Assembly (NCBI GenBank): GCA_016177735.1
Contig: JACOUS010000025.1
Location: forward strand, 1-64,000
Origin: Ignavibacteriales bacterium
GTDB lineage: Bacteria; Bacteroidota; Ignavibacteria; Ignavibacteriales; Melioribacteraceae
DNA length: 64,000 nt
Direction: 5' to 3'
Shown here: positions 21,199-30,150 of the stretch, one piece after another
Position numbering within the stretch: the stretch's first letter is position 1
Layout of the letters: each line of letters opens with the position of its first letter
The notes under the pieces: generated by a model
Told to the model about the DNA's origin: nothing
Database searches by the model: none
Seen by the model: the letters and a program-made list of their open reading frames with translations, nothing else
Position numbers and translations under genes: made by a program

Positions 21199-21227
21199 TT
21201 GAAGTTTACATTACCTCTCTTTATATT
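21199..21227 (+). promoter_or_regulatory. promoter of the aldehyde dehydrogenase gene
   Basis: TTGAAG (21199-21204) and TATATT (21222-21227) are separated by 17 bases. The predicted start near 21234 gives a leader of about 20 bases containing AGGA (21243-21246) before the ATG at 21254. Confidence 0.6.
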
Positions 21228-21253
21228 TGGTACGGAAAAGTTTAGGAACCGTT

Positions 21254-22846
21254 ATGAACTTTGATAAAGACCTTCAATCAATTCAGGAAGCCCGCACACT
21301 TGCAGCGGCGGCAAAAGAAGCACAACTGGAATTCAAACATTACAATCAAGATCAGGTTGATAAAATTGTAAAAGCAATGGCAGACGCCGGTTACAAGGAA
21401 TCCGAGCGGCTTGCAAAACTTGCACACGAAGAGACCGGCTTCGGTAAAATTCAGGACAAAATTATTAAGAATCAGTTCGGCTCGAGAGATGTTTATGAAT
21501 CAATAAAAAATTTGAAAACAGTCGGCGTAATCGATATTCAAAAAGAAGGCAAGGTTATAAAAATTGCAGAACCGATGGGAGTTGTTGCGGCACTTATTCC
21601 GTCAACTAATCCGACTTCGACTGCAATGTTCAAAGCATTGATATCGGTTAAATGTAGAAACGGAATTGTTGCAAGTCCTCATCCTAAGGCAGCAAACTGT
21701 ACAGCAGAAGCACTGCGGGTAGTCTCGGATGCAGCAGAAAAAGCTGGCGCACCGAAAGGATTGATTCAATGTATGACGATGCCGACTCTCGAAGGCACAG
21801 AAGCTTTGATGAAGGATAAAAATGTTGCAGTAATTCTCGCAACCGGAAGTACACCGATGGTTCGCGCCGCCTACAGTTCCGGCAAACCGGCATACGGAGT
21901 CGGTTCGGGAAATGTTCCGGCGTTTATTGAAAGAACCGCCAACTATCAGAAAGCTGTTGCAGATATTATTTACGGAACGACTTTCGATAACGGAACGCTC
22001 TGTTCTTCCGAACAAGCAATGATTGTTGACAGCCCGTTGAGAGAAAAAGTAATTGACGAAGCAAAAAAAATTGGATGTTATTTTGTTAGTCCGGATGAAA
22101 AGAAAAAATTAGAAAACACGGTTACAAAAGGCGGAAGAATAAATCCGGATATAGTTGGCAAACCGGCTCCGTGGATTGCTAACTACGCCGGCTTTTCAGT
22201 TCCATCCAACACAACAGTTTTGATGGCGGAATGCTCGAAAGTTGGAAGGGACGAACCGCTTTCGATAGAAAAGCTTTCTCCCATCTTGGCATTTTATACA
22301 GTTGACGGATGGCTTGAAGGATGCCACAGATGTATCGAGCTTCTTCAGTTTGGAGGAATCGGTCACACACTTGCAATTCATTCCAACGATAAAGAAGTGA
22401 TAATGAAATTCGCACTTGAAAAACCGGCATTCAGAATTGTAGTAAACACACCGTCATCTGTCGGTGCTGTTGGTTACACAACCGGATTAATGCCTTCGAT
22501 GACTTTGGGTCCCGGCACATGGGGCGGCTCCATCGTTTCAGAAAATGTAACGGCAATGCATTTAATGAATGTGAAGACACTTGCATTTGAAGTTCGTCCG
22601 GTAAATTCAGGAAGCTGTGTAACATCGTTTGATTTGCTGCCAACTATGACGAGCACTGCTTCACAATCTTCCGGAAGTTTTACAAAACAAATTGAAGAAC
22701 GCTTACGCGCAAGAGCAGGCAACCCGGTTGTTAATCCGCTTGGCAGTGTAAGTAAAAAAACTTCTTCTGCATCAGCCGGCACAGCTTATGGAAGCGGAAT
22801 CAGCGAAGATGAGATTCAAAAAATTATAAAAGAGTTTAATAAGTAA
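21254..22846 (+). CDS. acylating-type aldehyde dehydrogenase with microcompartment-targeting-like tail
   Basis: The 530-aa product is a CoA-acylating aldehyde dehydrogenase of the PduP/EutE/AdhE-N type: [18 protein letters not shown] (about 110-127), [16 protein letters not shown], and the catalytic Cys250 in NGTLCSSEQ. The last part is not catalytic. A Ser/Ala/Gly-rich linker (about 495-513) leads into a short amphipathic helix, [16 protein letters not shown], resembling the C-terminal encapsulation peptides of microcompartment cargo. It would convert an aldehyde to an acyl-CoA inside a shell. ATG 21254 is chosen over 21227, which lies in the -10 element. It has its own promoter; no other BMC genes are adjacent. 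The enzyme class is firm; shell targeting is inferred. Confidence 0.9.
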   Translation: MNFDKDLQSIQEARTLAAAAKEAQLEFKHYNQDQVDKIVKAMADAGYKESERLAKLAHEETGFGKIQDKIIKNQFGSRDVYESIKNLKTVGVIDIQKEGKVIKIAEPMGVVAALIPSTNPTSTAMFKALISVKCRNGIVASPHPKAANCTAEALRVVSDAAEKAGAPKGLIQCMTMPTLEGTEALMKDKNVAVILATGSTPMVRAAYSSGKPAYGVGSGNVPAFIERTANYQKAVADIIYGTTFDNGTLCSSEQAMIVDSPLREKVIDEAKKIGCYFVSPDEKKKLENTVTKGGRINPDIVGKPAPWIANYAGFSVPSNTTVLMAECSKVGRDEPLSIEKLSPILAFYTVDGWLEGCHRCIELLQFGGIGHTLAIHSNDKEVIMKFALEKPAFRIVVNTPSSVGAVGYTTGLMPSMTLGPGTWGGSIVSENVTAMHLMNVKTLAFEVRPVNSGSCVTSFDLLPTMTSTASQSSGSFTKQIEERLRARAGNPVVNPLGSVSKKTSSASAGTAYGSGISEDEIQKIIKEFNK

Positions 22847-23024
22847 AAGAATGATAAACGGAAGATGGTAAATGGAAAATGTAAATAGCGGCGGCTTATT
22901 ATTAACAAATTACATCCAAAATTTCCCATTTTGCGTCTCAATAAAACTTTTTCTGCGTGACAAACATCATTCGTGCAGTGCTTGTTAATTTTTAGTTTAT
23001 AACAGATAAGCACTGTTGAGGGCT

Positions 23025-23201
23025 ATGAAAAACAATAACTTCAATGACTGGACTATTGAGAAGGGTGATTACAAAAGGGACGACACCTCTACGTGGCGGT
23101 ATGTCCGAAAACAGATATTAAGAAAACGAATTAAGTACACATTGATTACAGTTTTTTATTTAACCACAGTGAGCATTATTGCATATCTGCTTTTTTCTTA
23201 A
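23025..23201 (+). CDS. small single-helix membrane protein of unknown function, 58 aa
   Basis: Not recognised. The product has a polar, charged first half (residues 1-30, with [17 protein letters not shown]) and a C-terminal hydrophobic helix (about 38-57), an N-in tail-anchored layout. GAGGG lies just before the ATG with short spacing; a TTG at 23016 is an alternative start. Its stop overlaps the convergent lptB stop by four bases. The upstream gap 22847-23024 holds only degenerate AG-rich sequence. It may be real but rests on composition and start signals alone. Confidence 0.45.
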   Translation: MKNNNFNDWTIEKGDYKRDDTSTWRYVRKQILRKRIKYTLITVFYLTTVSIIAYLLFS

Positions 23202-23944
23202 CTGTAACGATCCAGTCTGAATTTTTCACCGAGATACATTTTTCTAACATCCTGGTCTTCCGCAAGATCGTGCGCGGTACCTTCCTTAAATATTTTTCCA
23301 TTGATTAAAATGTAAGCTCTGTCAACAATGCTCAAAGTTTCGTGAACGTTGTGGTCGGTAATCAAAATTCCGATTCCTTTATTTTTGAGATTGGCAACTA
23401 TGTTCATAATATCTTCGACTGCAATCGGATCGACACCGGCAAAAGGTTCATCGAGCAGAATAAATTTTGGGTTGGTTGCAAGTGCGCGCGCAATCTCGGT
23501 TCTTCTTCTTTCACCGCCGCTTAATTGAAAACCTTTGCTCTTCCGCAAATGCGCAATGCCGAGTTCTTCCAATAATTTTTCTTGTCTCTCTTTTTTTTCG
23601 GAATTCGGAATATCGAGCATTTGCAAAATTGCCATGATGTTGTCTTCAACGCTCAGTCTTCTAAAAACAGAAGCTTCTTGCGGCAGGTAACCGATTCCCA
23701 TTTTTGCTCTTTTGTACATCGGCTCATGTGTTATTTCGGAACTATCAATAAAAACTTTTCCATCGTTTGGTTTAATCATTCCGACAATCATATAAAACGT
23801 TGTGGTTTTTCCGGCGCCGTTCGGTCCGAGCAGACCAACTACTTCGCCTTGTTTCACTCCAACAGAAACGTTGTTCACCACAGCACGTTTCTTATATATT
23901 TTTTTCAATCCCTCGCTTCTCAGCATCAGTTCATTTTCAGTCAT
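23198..23944 (-). CDS. lptB: LPS export ABC transporter ATPase LptB
   Basis: The 248-aa ATPase powers extraction of LPS from the inner membrane with LptF/G. Visible motifs: Walker [10 protein letters not shown] (about 39-47), Q-loop [17 protein letters not shown] (typical of LptB), signature [16 protein letters not shown], Walker [14 protein letters not shown], and the switch [11 protein letters not shown]. It is the last gene of a tightly overlapping minus-strand group kdsD-lptC-ostA-lptB; the start overlaps ostA by 8 bases. LptF/G and LptD are not in the window. Confidence 0.97.
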   Translation of the reverse strand: MTENELMLRSEGLKKIYKKRAVVNNVSVGVKQGEVVGLLGPNGAGKTTTFYMIVGMIKPNDGKVFIDSSEITHEPMYKRAKMGIGYLPQEASVFRRLSVEDNIMAILQMLDIPNSEKKERQEKLLEELGIAHLRKSKGFQLSGGERRRTEIARALATNPKFILLDEPFAGVDPIAVEDIMNIVANLKNKGIGILITDHNVHETLSIVDRAYILINGKIFKEGTAHDLAEDQDVRKMYLGEKFRLDRYS

Positions 23945-25328
23945 CGCTAAACTCTTCCTTTAATGTTTCCACAAGTTTTTGTCTGCCGTAGAGTAAATTT
24001 TCTTTTACCGGTCTATCTTTAATAATTATGAAAGTCGGCAGAGTAAAATCTTTTTCTTTTTCATGAACCAAATTTTCAGGGTGATATTCGCTTATCGGGC
24101 TGCCGTACAATTTAACATCTTTTATTTCATCATCGTTAAAAAATATTTTTGCTTTTTCGGAACTCGATTTCAACAGACCGTTCGGCTGATTCTCTTCGTA
24201 AAGATAATAAATGCTGAGTACGTTACCATCTACATCGGTTCTTTCGAGTCCCTTTTCCCCGAAAAACATTTCGATCTGTTTGCCGGAAATTTGGTCGAAC
24301 CTCAAATCATGTTTTTCGTTCTGCGATATTATCGATGCATTCGAATTTAAGTTCACGTACTTCAATTTATTTTTTTCCGTTTGAATCGTAATTGTATCTG
24401 CAAGCAATTGTGCTTCTTCATTCCATATTACCGGCTGCGATAAATCATTCTCGCGCTTCATTGTATAAATTTCATCACTGAGTTGAAAGAATTCCGAAAA
24501 ATTATTTAAGGAAGCAAAACCGCTGCGTACAATTTTTACGGAATCGGTTGTAACAAGTCTTTTAGTGCTGTCTCCATATGCTTCCATCAATTTCGAAGAA
24601 ACAACAAGCGTATCAAATCCACCGGAGCTTGTAGTATCAATTTTTAACAGCAACGGTTCGCCAAAAATTTTGGAATAGTTCGAGTCGCCGTAATCTTCAA
24701 AAAAATTTCCGAAGATGGCGAGCTTATTTTTTTTGTCGTAAATCCGCACATTATTAAACGCAAAAGTTTTTCTCGTGTCTCTAAAATGCTCGAGGCTGTC
24801 GGCGTAAACCACGTTTGCCGTATCAACAATTTTAACATTGCCTACGGCAATTGCTCTGTCTTCATCGTTGAAGTAAGTAAGTTTATCCGACCACATAGTT
24901 GTAACGGAATCGTAAAGTTTTACATCATAGTAAAAATCAGCTCTCTTCTCATCAAAATGATAATAGCCGACTTTGGAAAACAAATTTACGTGCCCGTCAA
25001 AAAGTGTTACGCCTACTTTCGAAAAAGTTGTTTTCGTATCGCCGTAATAGTAACCGGCATCTGTTTTTATTACAATACTGTCTTGATGAACAATAACCTT
25101 CCCGATAAGTTCAGCTTCGTTTCGCGCAATGTATTGTATTGCTTTGTCGCATGTTATTGTAACATCGTCTTGTGTGATAATCACGTTGCCGTGTACTTCG
25201 CGGATGCTTTCGCCGTTGACCATTTTGCCAACAAGACTATCGCCGATTACGCGCACAAGTCCGTCTTGCTGCTGTGCAGACAATATATTTGCAAATAGAA
25301 TCAGTAATAAAAAACGGAAACGGTTCAT
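23937..25328 (-). CDS. OstA/LptA-like periplasmic LPS transport protein
   Basis: The 463-aa protein begins with a signal peptide ([19 protein letters not shown]). Repeated beta-strand units of the OstA/LptA type follow (for example [22 protein letters not shown], about residues 44-66, and later [18 protein letters not shown]). It is about 2.5 times longer than E. coli LptA, as usual for OstA-like proteins of the Bacteroidetes/Chlorobi group, so it may form a longer beta-taco bridge. ATGA overlaps with lptC (start) and an 8-base overlap with lptB place it firmly in the Lpt pathway. Confidence 0.85.
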   Translation of the reverse strand: MNRFRFLLLILFANILSAQQQDGLVRVIGDSLVGKMVNGESIREVHGNVIITQDDVTITCDKAIQYIARNEAELIGKVIVHQDSIVIKTDAGYYYGDTKTTFSKVGVTLFDGHVNLFSKVGYYHFDEKRADFYYDVKLYDSVTTMWSDKLTYFNDEDRAIAVGNVKIVDTANVVYADSLEHFRDTRKTFAFNNVRIYDKKNKLAIFGNFFEDYGDSNYSKIFGEPLLLKIDTTSSGGFDTLVVSSKLMEAYGDSTKRLVTTDSVKIVRSGFASLNNFSEFFQLSDEIYTMKRENDLSQPVIWNEEAQLLADTITIQTEKNKLKYVNLNSNASIISQNEKHDLRFDQISGKQIEMFFGEKGLERTDVDGNVLSIYYLYEENQPNGLLKSSSEKAKIFFNDDEIKDVKLYGSPISEYHPENLVHEKEKDFTLPTFIIIKDRPVKENLLYGRQKLVETLKEEFSDD

Positions 25329-25867
25329 TTACTTTTCTTATTTGATGCTGTGGCAGAATATGTAACATCAAAGATAACATAATTGTGCAGATGCTGATCG
25401 CTTTCCAAACCGTATCCTTCAATAATTTCTTTTGAGGATTTGATCGAAACAAATTTATCCGTCACAATTTTTTGATCGCTGTTTCTCCACTTCAATTCCG
25501 AGGTTTTCAGCACGGTACCGCTGTCGTTAACGGCAACAACGCTGTCGATGGCGTACATATCTCTCGTTAAATCATCAACTTTACCGCGCAATGAAGTAAG
25601 CACAGATGATGCTTTTTCGTTTTTATCGTAGAAATGAATTTTCACTCCTTCGAGCAGAGTGATATTCTGCCTTTCATATTTTCTCAAATGATCGGAAAAT
25701 AAAACTGCTTTCAGTTCTCCTTCATCGGTAAAAAATATTTTCGATTTCCAGCTTTCGTGCGAAGGCAGTTCGCCTTCGGAAATATTCTTCACCAATTCCG
25801 GTTGAACTTTTTCTTCGGAACATGCAGAAATCAAAATCAAAAGAAGTATGACGATAATTTTTTTCAT
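25325..25867 (-). CDS. lptC: LPS export protein LptC, lipoprotein form
   Basis: The 180-aa product has a lipoprotein-type N-terminus (MKKIIVILLLILISACSEE, lipobox Cys16). An LptC beta-domain follows, with the motifs SKIFFTDEGELKAVLFSDHLRKYE and LEGVKIHFYDKNEKASSVLTSLRGKVD. In E. coli LptC is anchored by a membrane helix; a lipid anchor is the common form in this lineage. It passes LPS from LptB2FG to the OstA-like bridge. ATGA overlaps join it to kdsD upstream and ostA downstream. Confidence 0.88.
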   Translation of the reverse strand: MKKIIVILLLILISACSEEKVQPELVKNISEGELPSHESWKSKIFFTDEGELKAVLFSDHLRKYERQNITLLEGVKIHFYDKNEKASSVLTSLRGKVDDLTRDMYAIDSVVAVNDSGTVLKTSELKWRNSDQKIVTDKFVSIKSSKEIIEGYGLESDQHLHNYVIFDVTYSATASNKKSK

Positions 25868-26841
25868 CGCGATTGCAAACCAATTTTTACCAGATCGTGC
25901 AGATGCACAATTCCTTCCGGCTTGTTTTCTTTATCAACAACAATTAACGCGGTGATGTTGTAATTTTCCATTTGCTGAAGTGCAAACGATGCAAGCAAAT
26001 CTTTTGTAATTGTTTTCGGTTTCTTCGTCATCACATCAGCGGCTGTAAGATTTTTTATATCCAAAGTTCTTTCGAGCAGACGTCTCAAATCACCGTCAGT
26101 AATTATTCCGGTAAGGATTCCGTCATCATTAATAACACAAGTTGTACCGAGTCTCTTCGAAGTAATTACAAGTATAGCGTCTTTGAGCGAAGCATTTTCT
26201 TTTATCACCGGAACATCTTTGCCCGAGATCATTATCTCTTCAATCTTGAGCGATAATCTTTTGCCGAGACTTCCGCCGGGATGCAGCAGTGCAAAATCTT
26301 CTGCAGTGAACCCGCGCATTTCAAGAAGAGTAACCGCAAGCGCATCGCCCATTGCAAGTGCGGCAGTTGTGGATGATGTCGGCGCAAGATCGTGCGGACA
26401 TGCTTCTTCTTTCACGCTGACATTCAAAACTATATCACATTCTTTTGCAAGTTTCGAATTTGTTTCGCCGAGCATGCCGATCAACTTAACATTAATTCTT
26501 TTGAACATCGGTATCAATTGAAAAAGTTCTTCTGTGTGACCGCTTTTGGAAATAATAATTACAATATCATCTTTGCGAACCATTCCGAGATCGCCGTGCA
26601 ATGCATCGGTTGGATGCATATAAATTGCGGCTGTGCCGGTTGAATTTAACGTCGCCACAATTTTCCGCGCAACGATGCCGGACTTCCCCATTCCGGTAAA
26701 CACAACGCGGCCTTTTGATTCGAGAATTGCGTTAACAGCTTTTACAAATTCTTTATCTATGCTGTTAACTAAATTTAATACAGCTTCCCCCTCAATTTTT
26801 ACTGCTTGTTTCCCTTTTGAAATTATTTGTTCGTCCGACAC
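25864..26841 (-). CDS. kdsD: arabinose-5-phosphate isomerase (KpsF/GutQ family)
   Basis: Converts ribulose-5-phosphate to arabinose-5-phosphate, the first step of Kdo synthesis. The 325-aa product has an SIS sugar-isomerase domain (about 30-190), with GRVVFTGMGKSGIVARKI, IIISKSGHTEEL and CPHDLAPTSSTTAALAMGDALA. Two CBS domains occupy about 205-325. The start is GTG with GAGGA upstream. It leads the overlapping group kdsD-lptC-ostA-lptB, and kdsA, kdsC-like and kdsB genes are nearby. Repeat copy B lies directly upstream. Confidence 0.95.
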   Translation of the reverse strand: MSDEQIISKGKQAVKIEGEAVLNLVNSIDKEFVKAVNAILESKGRVVFTGMGKSGIVARKIVATLNSTGTAAIYMHPTDALHGDLGMVRKDDIVIIISKSGHTEELFQLIPMFKRINVKLIGMLGETNSKLAKECDIVLNVSVKEEACPHDLAPTSSTTAALAMGDALAVTLLEMRGFTAEDFALLHPGGSLGKRLSLKIEEIMISGKDVPVIKENASLKDAILVITSKRLGTTCVINDDGILTGIITDGDLRRLLERTLDIKNLTAADVMTKKPKTITKDLLASFALQQMENYNITALIVVDKENKPEGIVHLHDLVKIGLQSR

Positions 26842-26880
26842 TCTATCCTCTCGGTTTGTTAGATTAAGAGTATGTTCATT

Positions 26881-27025
26881 AATTGCGGCTCAATCCGTTT
26901 TTGTATTTATCTAACTCCACGACTTATCACCGCAGAGCGGGATTCCGTTTACACGGGAAAAGTCGTGGCAATTGCCGCTATCCCGCCTATCAGCGGGCAA
27001 GCCCGACCTTCGGCGGGCAAGCTTT
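26881..27025 (+). repeat. structured interspersed repeat, copy B (two modules)
   Basis: Module 1 begins AATTGCGGCT (26881). It has a perfect 9-bp outer stem CCACGACTT (26917-26925) / AAGTCGTGG (26960-26968) around the conserved core with CCGC/GCGG-like and CCGT/ACGG hairpins. Module 2 (26969-27025) is identical over 57 bases to 9796-9852. A short palindrome GGACTTTAGTCC follows at 27056-27067. It fills the gap between kdsD and the unknown gene at 27061. Confidence 0.85.
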
Positions 27026-27060
27026 CGATAGTGGGATATGAGCCAGCTACATCAAGGACT

Positions 27061-27822
27061 TTAGTCCCCATTGTTAAATCTAAAAAAATTCAAGAAAGAT
27101 TTTTTCTTTTTACTTTCTAATTTTGTTTCAAGTTTCGAGCTGTCCATCAAAAATTTTTTCCACTGTCTGTTGTAAAGAAAAAACGCTTCGGCAATCACTT
27201 CATCTGAAAATTCATCCGTGTTTGTAAAAATTCTGTTCGGGTTCAGTGCAATTTTGGGGTCGTGATTTTTAAGTACCCTGATTATATCGCCGTAAAAATT
27301 CGAGACCGGAATTAAATAATTAATTTCATCAGCACAATTGTAAACCCAGATTTTTTTATGATGCGGCGCGATTGCCAGCACAACTTCGTTTTTAATAATC
27401 GCTACTTCGCGGACAACCGAATTATCGTACGGCGCTTTTTGAGCCGGCAGCCATTCCGAATAACTCCAGCATGATTTTTCAATCAAGTTTTCCGGAATTA
27501 CTTCCGAAGATTTTTTGAGATCGATTTCAATTTTGTCTTCGAACTCTTCATGAATTGTTACGTACACATTGAAAGAATCATATATCACTTCACCGGCGGC
27601 AATTACCGGAGAAGAAGAAATGCTCAAATCAATTACATCCCCTTCTTTGCCGAGATAAAAATTGTTATTGCCGAAACGCCCGCTGCCGATAATCAATAAC
27701 TGTTCTATTTTTTTTCTGTATTCGTTGTAGCCTTTTCTTTCGGAAGGAAGCATTTTGAAGAGCCAGTATTTTTCGAGTTCGGAAAGTTCTCTCGGAATTT
27801 TTTTTTGTTCTGCTTCGCTCAT
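27061..27822 (-). CDS. unknown protein in the Kdo gene cluster, 253 aa
   Basis: Not recognised. It is soluble, with no signal peptide or membrane segment. The first third is helical and charged (RELSELEKYWLFKMLPSERKGY at 11-32, then EYRKKIEQL). A middle beta-rich part contains LGKEGDVIDLSISSSPVIAAGEVIY and NVYVTIHEEFEDKIEID. The C-terminus is lysine-rich and ends KKKSFLNFFRFNNGD. The start overlaps the kdsC-like stop by four bases (ATGA), so it is co-translated with Kdo genes. A function in envelope sugar metabolism is only suggested by position. The final codons run into the palindrome at the end of repeat copy B. Confidence 0.75.
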   Translation of the reverse strand: MSEAEQKKIPRELSELEKYWLFKMLPSERKGYNEYRKKIEQLLIIGSGRFGNNNFYLGKEGDVIDLSISSSPVIAAGEVIYDSFNVYVTIHEEFEDKIEIDLKKSSEVIPENLIEKSCWSYSEWLPAQKAPYDNSVVREVAIIKNEVVLAIAPHHKKIWVYNCADEINYLIPVSNFYGDIIRVLKNHDPKIALNPNRIFTNTDEFSDEVIAEAFFLYNRQWKKFLMDSSKLETKLESKKKKSFLNFFRFNNGD

Positions 27823-28298
27823 TGCAATTGAGCCTTGTCGTAAATGTCTAAAATTTCTTTGACTGTTTCGGAAGCGCCGTTTCCTTTCACAATAAAATCA
27901 ACCGATCTTTTCACTTCTCGTTTGGAATTATCCGGCGCGGCAGATAACCCGCATTTTTGCAGAAGCGGTATATCAAGTATTTCATCGCCGATGTAAAAAA
28001 CATTGCCGAAGCCCAAATTTAATTTTTGCAAAAGTTTTTCGGCGGCTTCCGCTTTTGCAAGTGTTGATGAAATCAAAAGACAGTTTTCACATCCGCCTAA
28101 TTCTTCAATCAAATAATCTTTCTTTCTTGCAGTAATAATGCCAAACAAAATATTCCGTTTCTTGAACTCTCCGCAAAGAGAGGAAATTTCTTTTAAAAAT
28201 TTCTGTTCACCGTTACTTTCACTAATTAACAAAACGCCTTCGAGATCAAACAGAAATAATTTTATGTCTTTTATTTTTATTAATACTTCACTTTTCAT
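27819..28298 (-). CDS. KdsC-like HAD phosphatase with altered motif I
   Basis: The product of about 159 aa resembles 3-deoxy-manno-octulosonate 8-phosphate phosphatase. It is short, capless and HAD-type, with IITARKKDYLIEEL in the middle and FYIGDEILDIPLLQKCGLSAAPDNS near the end. Motif I reads FDLEGVLL (Asp18, Glu20) where KdsC has DxDGVxT, so the general-acid Asp is Glu and the Thr is Leu. The nucleophile Asp18 is kept. The position directly after kdsA (overlap of about 10 bases) supports a Kdo role, but the changed motif leaves activity open. ATG 28298 is preferred to the TTG at 28316. Confidence 0.78.
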   Translation of the reverse strand: MKSEVLIKIKDIKLFLFDLEGVLLISESNGEQKFLKEISSLCGEFKKRNILFGIITARKKDYLIEELGGCENCLLISSTLAKAEAAEKLLQKLNLGFGNVFYIGDEILDIPLLQKCGLSAAPDNSKREVKRSVDFIVKGNGASETVKEILDIYDKAQLQ

Positions 28299-29103
28299 TC
28301 TTAACAACAGCGTCAATCTCTTTAATAATTTCGAGAAGGGGTTTCAACTTTGCCAGAGGCAGCTGGCTTGCGGCATCGCTGAGTGCATTATCGGGATCGG
28401 GATGCACTTCGAGAAAGAGCCCGTCGATTCCAACTGCTGCGGCAGATTTTGCGAGCGTTGAAATAAATTTTCTTTCTCCGCCGCTGGTTCCGCCGGCGCT
28501 CGGTATTTGAACTGCGTGCGTTGCATCCATTATTACCGGGTAGCCGAAGCCTTTCATTATTTCGAGTCCGCGCATATCAACAACAAGATTGTGATAACCG
28601 AAAGTTGTTCCGCGTTCGGTTAATAATATTTTTTTATTCCCGGTCGATTCAATTTTTTCTGCAACATGCTGCATATCTTCCGGCGCTACGAACTGACCTT
28701 TTTTAACATTAACCGCTTTGCCGGTTTTCCCGGCGGCAATTAAAAGTTCTGTTTGCCTGCACAAAAAAGCCGGTATCTGCAAAATGTCGGCAGTCGAAGA
28801 AATATTTTCGATCTCGCGCTCGGTGTGAACATCCGTTAAAACCGGCAAACCGAGTTCCGATTTTACTTTTTCAAAAATCTTCAGTGCTTCGTCAAAATCA
28901 ATTCCCGAAAAAGATTTGATGCTTGTTCTGTTTGCTTTTTTGTAGCTCGATTTGAAAATGTACCTGATGCCAAGCTGGTCGGTTATTCGTTTAATTTCTT
29001 CGGCAGTTTGCAGAGTAATCTTTTCATTTTCGATAACACACGGACCGGCAATTAACACAAACGGAAGTCCGCCGCCGATTTTAATATCTTTTACTTCAAT
29101 CAT
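28288..29103 (-). CDS. kdsA: Kdo-8-phosphate synthase
   Basis: Condenses arabinose-5-phosphate with phosphoenolpyruvate. ATG 29103 (MIEVKDIKIGG) is chosen because an upstream extension would run into ruvB; it gives 271 aa, normal for KdsA. Motifs: LIAGPCVIENE (about 18-28), FKSSYKKANRTS, LPVLTDVHTE, LQIPAFLCRQTELL, LTERGTTFGYHNLVVDMR, and FLEVHPDPDNALSD near the end. It follows ruvB by four bases and precedes the kdsC-like gene with overlap. Confidence 0.97.
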   Translation of the reverse strand: MIEVKDIKIGGGLPFVLIAGPCVIENEKITLQTAEEIKRITDQLGIRYIFKSSYKKANRTSIKSFSGIDFDEALKIFEKVKSELGLPVLTDVHTEREIENISSTADILQIPAFLCRQTELLIAAGKTGKAVNVKKGQFVAPEDMQHVAEKIESTGNKKILLTERGTTFGYHNLVVDMRGLEIMKGFGYPVIMDATHAVQIPSAGGTSGGERKFISTLAKSAAAVGIDGLFLEVHPDPDNALSDAASQLPLAKLKPLLEIIKEIDAVVKNEK

Positions 29104-29107
29104 AATT

Positions 29108-30139
29108 TTATTCAAATAATTTTTCTTGATTGTTAATAGTGCCTCTTTTTTTTCCGAACCTCGCGTATGCAAGATCAGTGGTCTCTCTTCCACGCGGTGT
29201 GCGGTTGATAAAACCTTGTTGAATCAAAAACGGTTCGTAAACTTCTTCGATTGTTCCGGCATCTTCGTTCACTGCAACAGAGAGAGTATTCAAACCGACC
29301 GGACCGCCGCTGAATTTTTCAATTATTGTTAGAATAATTTCTTTATCCATTTCGTCAAGACCATATTCGTCAACTTCGAGAGCATTTAATGCTTTGCGCG
29401 CAGTCTCGATATCAATGATTTTTTTATTATCAAAGTCTGCGAAGTCGCGTGTGCGGCGAAGTAAACGGTTTGCAATTCGAGGCGTTCCGCGCGAGCGCTT
29501 TGCAATTTCAGTCGCGGCAGATTCATCTATTTTGATATCGAGAAGTTTTGAAGAACGGTGAATAATTTTATCGATCAAAATGCTGTCGTAATAATCCAAT
29601 CTCGATTTGATTCCGAAACGGTCGCGCAGAGGCGCAGTAAGTAATCCGGCACGCGTAGTCGCGCCAATCAAAGTATAGTGCGGAAGTTTAATCTGTACCG
29701 TGCGCGCATTCGGTCCGCTGTCGATCATGATATCGAGTTTGTAATCTTCCATAGCAGAGTAAAGATATTCTTCCACAACGGGGCTTAGCCGGTGAATTTC
29801 ATCGATGAACAAAACAGATTTTTCTTCGAGGTTGGTAAGAATTCCGGCAAGGTCTCCCGGTTTTTCGAGCACCGGTCCCGATGAGATTTTTATTTTCACA
29901 CCAAGTTCATTTGCAATTATATGCGCCAGAGTAGTTTTGCCTAATCCGGGAGGACCGGTTAACAAAACGTGATCGAGTCCTTCATTTCTTTTTTTTGCCG
30001 CACCGATAAATACTTTCAGGTTCTCTGTAATTTTTGATTGACCGGTAAATTCGCTGAATGTTTGCGGACGCAAAGACAGTTCAACTTTCTTTTCTTCCTC
30101 AATAATAACCGGCAAAAGATTTTCCGAGCGTTTTTTCAC
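29108..30139 (-). CDS. ruvB: Holliday junction branch-migration ATPase RuvB
   Basis: The hexameric motor works with RuvA at Holliday junctions. The 343-aa protein has Walker A GPPGLGKT (62-69), Walker [12 protein letters not shown], and sensor 1 [40 protein letters not shown] and the C-terminal winged helix ([19 protein letters not shown]) complete it. It begins the group ruvB-kdsA-kdsC-like-unknown on the minus strand, 11 bases after a membrane acyltransferase gene. Confidence 0.97.
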   Translation of the reverse strand: MKKRSENLLPVIIEEEKKVELSLRPQTFSEFTGQSKITENLKVFIGAAKKRNEGLDHVLLTGPPGLGKTTLAHIIANELGVKIKISSGPVLEKPGDLAGILTNLEEKSVLFIDEIHRLSPVVEEYLYSAMEDYKLDIMIDSGPNARTVQIKLPHYTLIGATTRAGLLTAPLRDRFGIKSRLDYYDSILIDKIIHRSSKLLDIKIDESAATEIAKRSRGTPRIANRLLRRTRDFADFDNKKIIDIETARKALNALEVDEYGLDEMDKEIILTIIEKFSGGPVGLNTLSVAVNEDAGTIEEVYEPFLIQQGFINRTPRGRETTDLAYARFGKKRGTINNQEKLFE

Positions 30140-30150
30140 TTGTTCTCCGA

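Noticed and set aside
22816-23013. 65-codon minus-strand frame
   Set aside because: Overlaps the end of the dehydrogenase and AG-rich filler; no start signal.
24786-25298. 170-codon plus-strand frame
   Set aside because: Antisense to the OstA-like gene, which has a signal peptide, repeats and operon overlaps.
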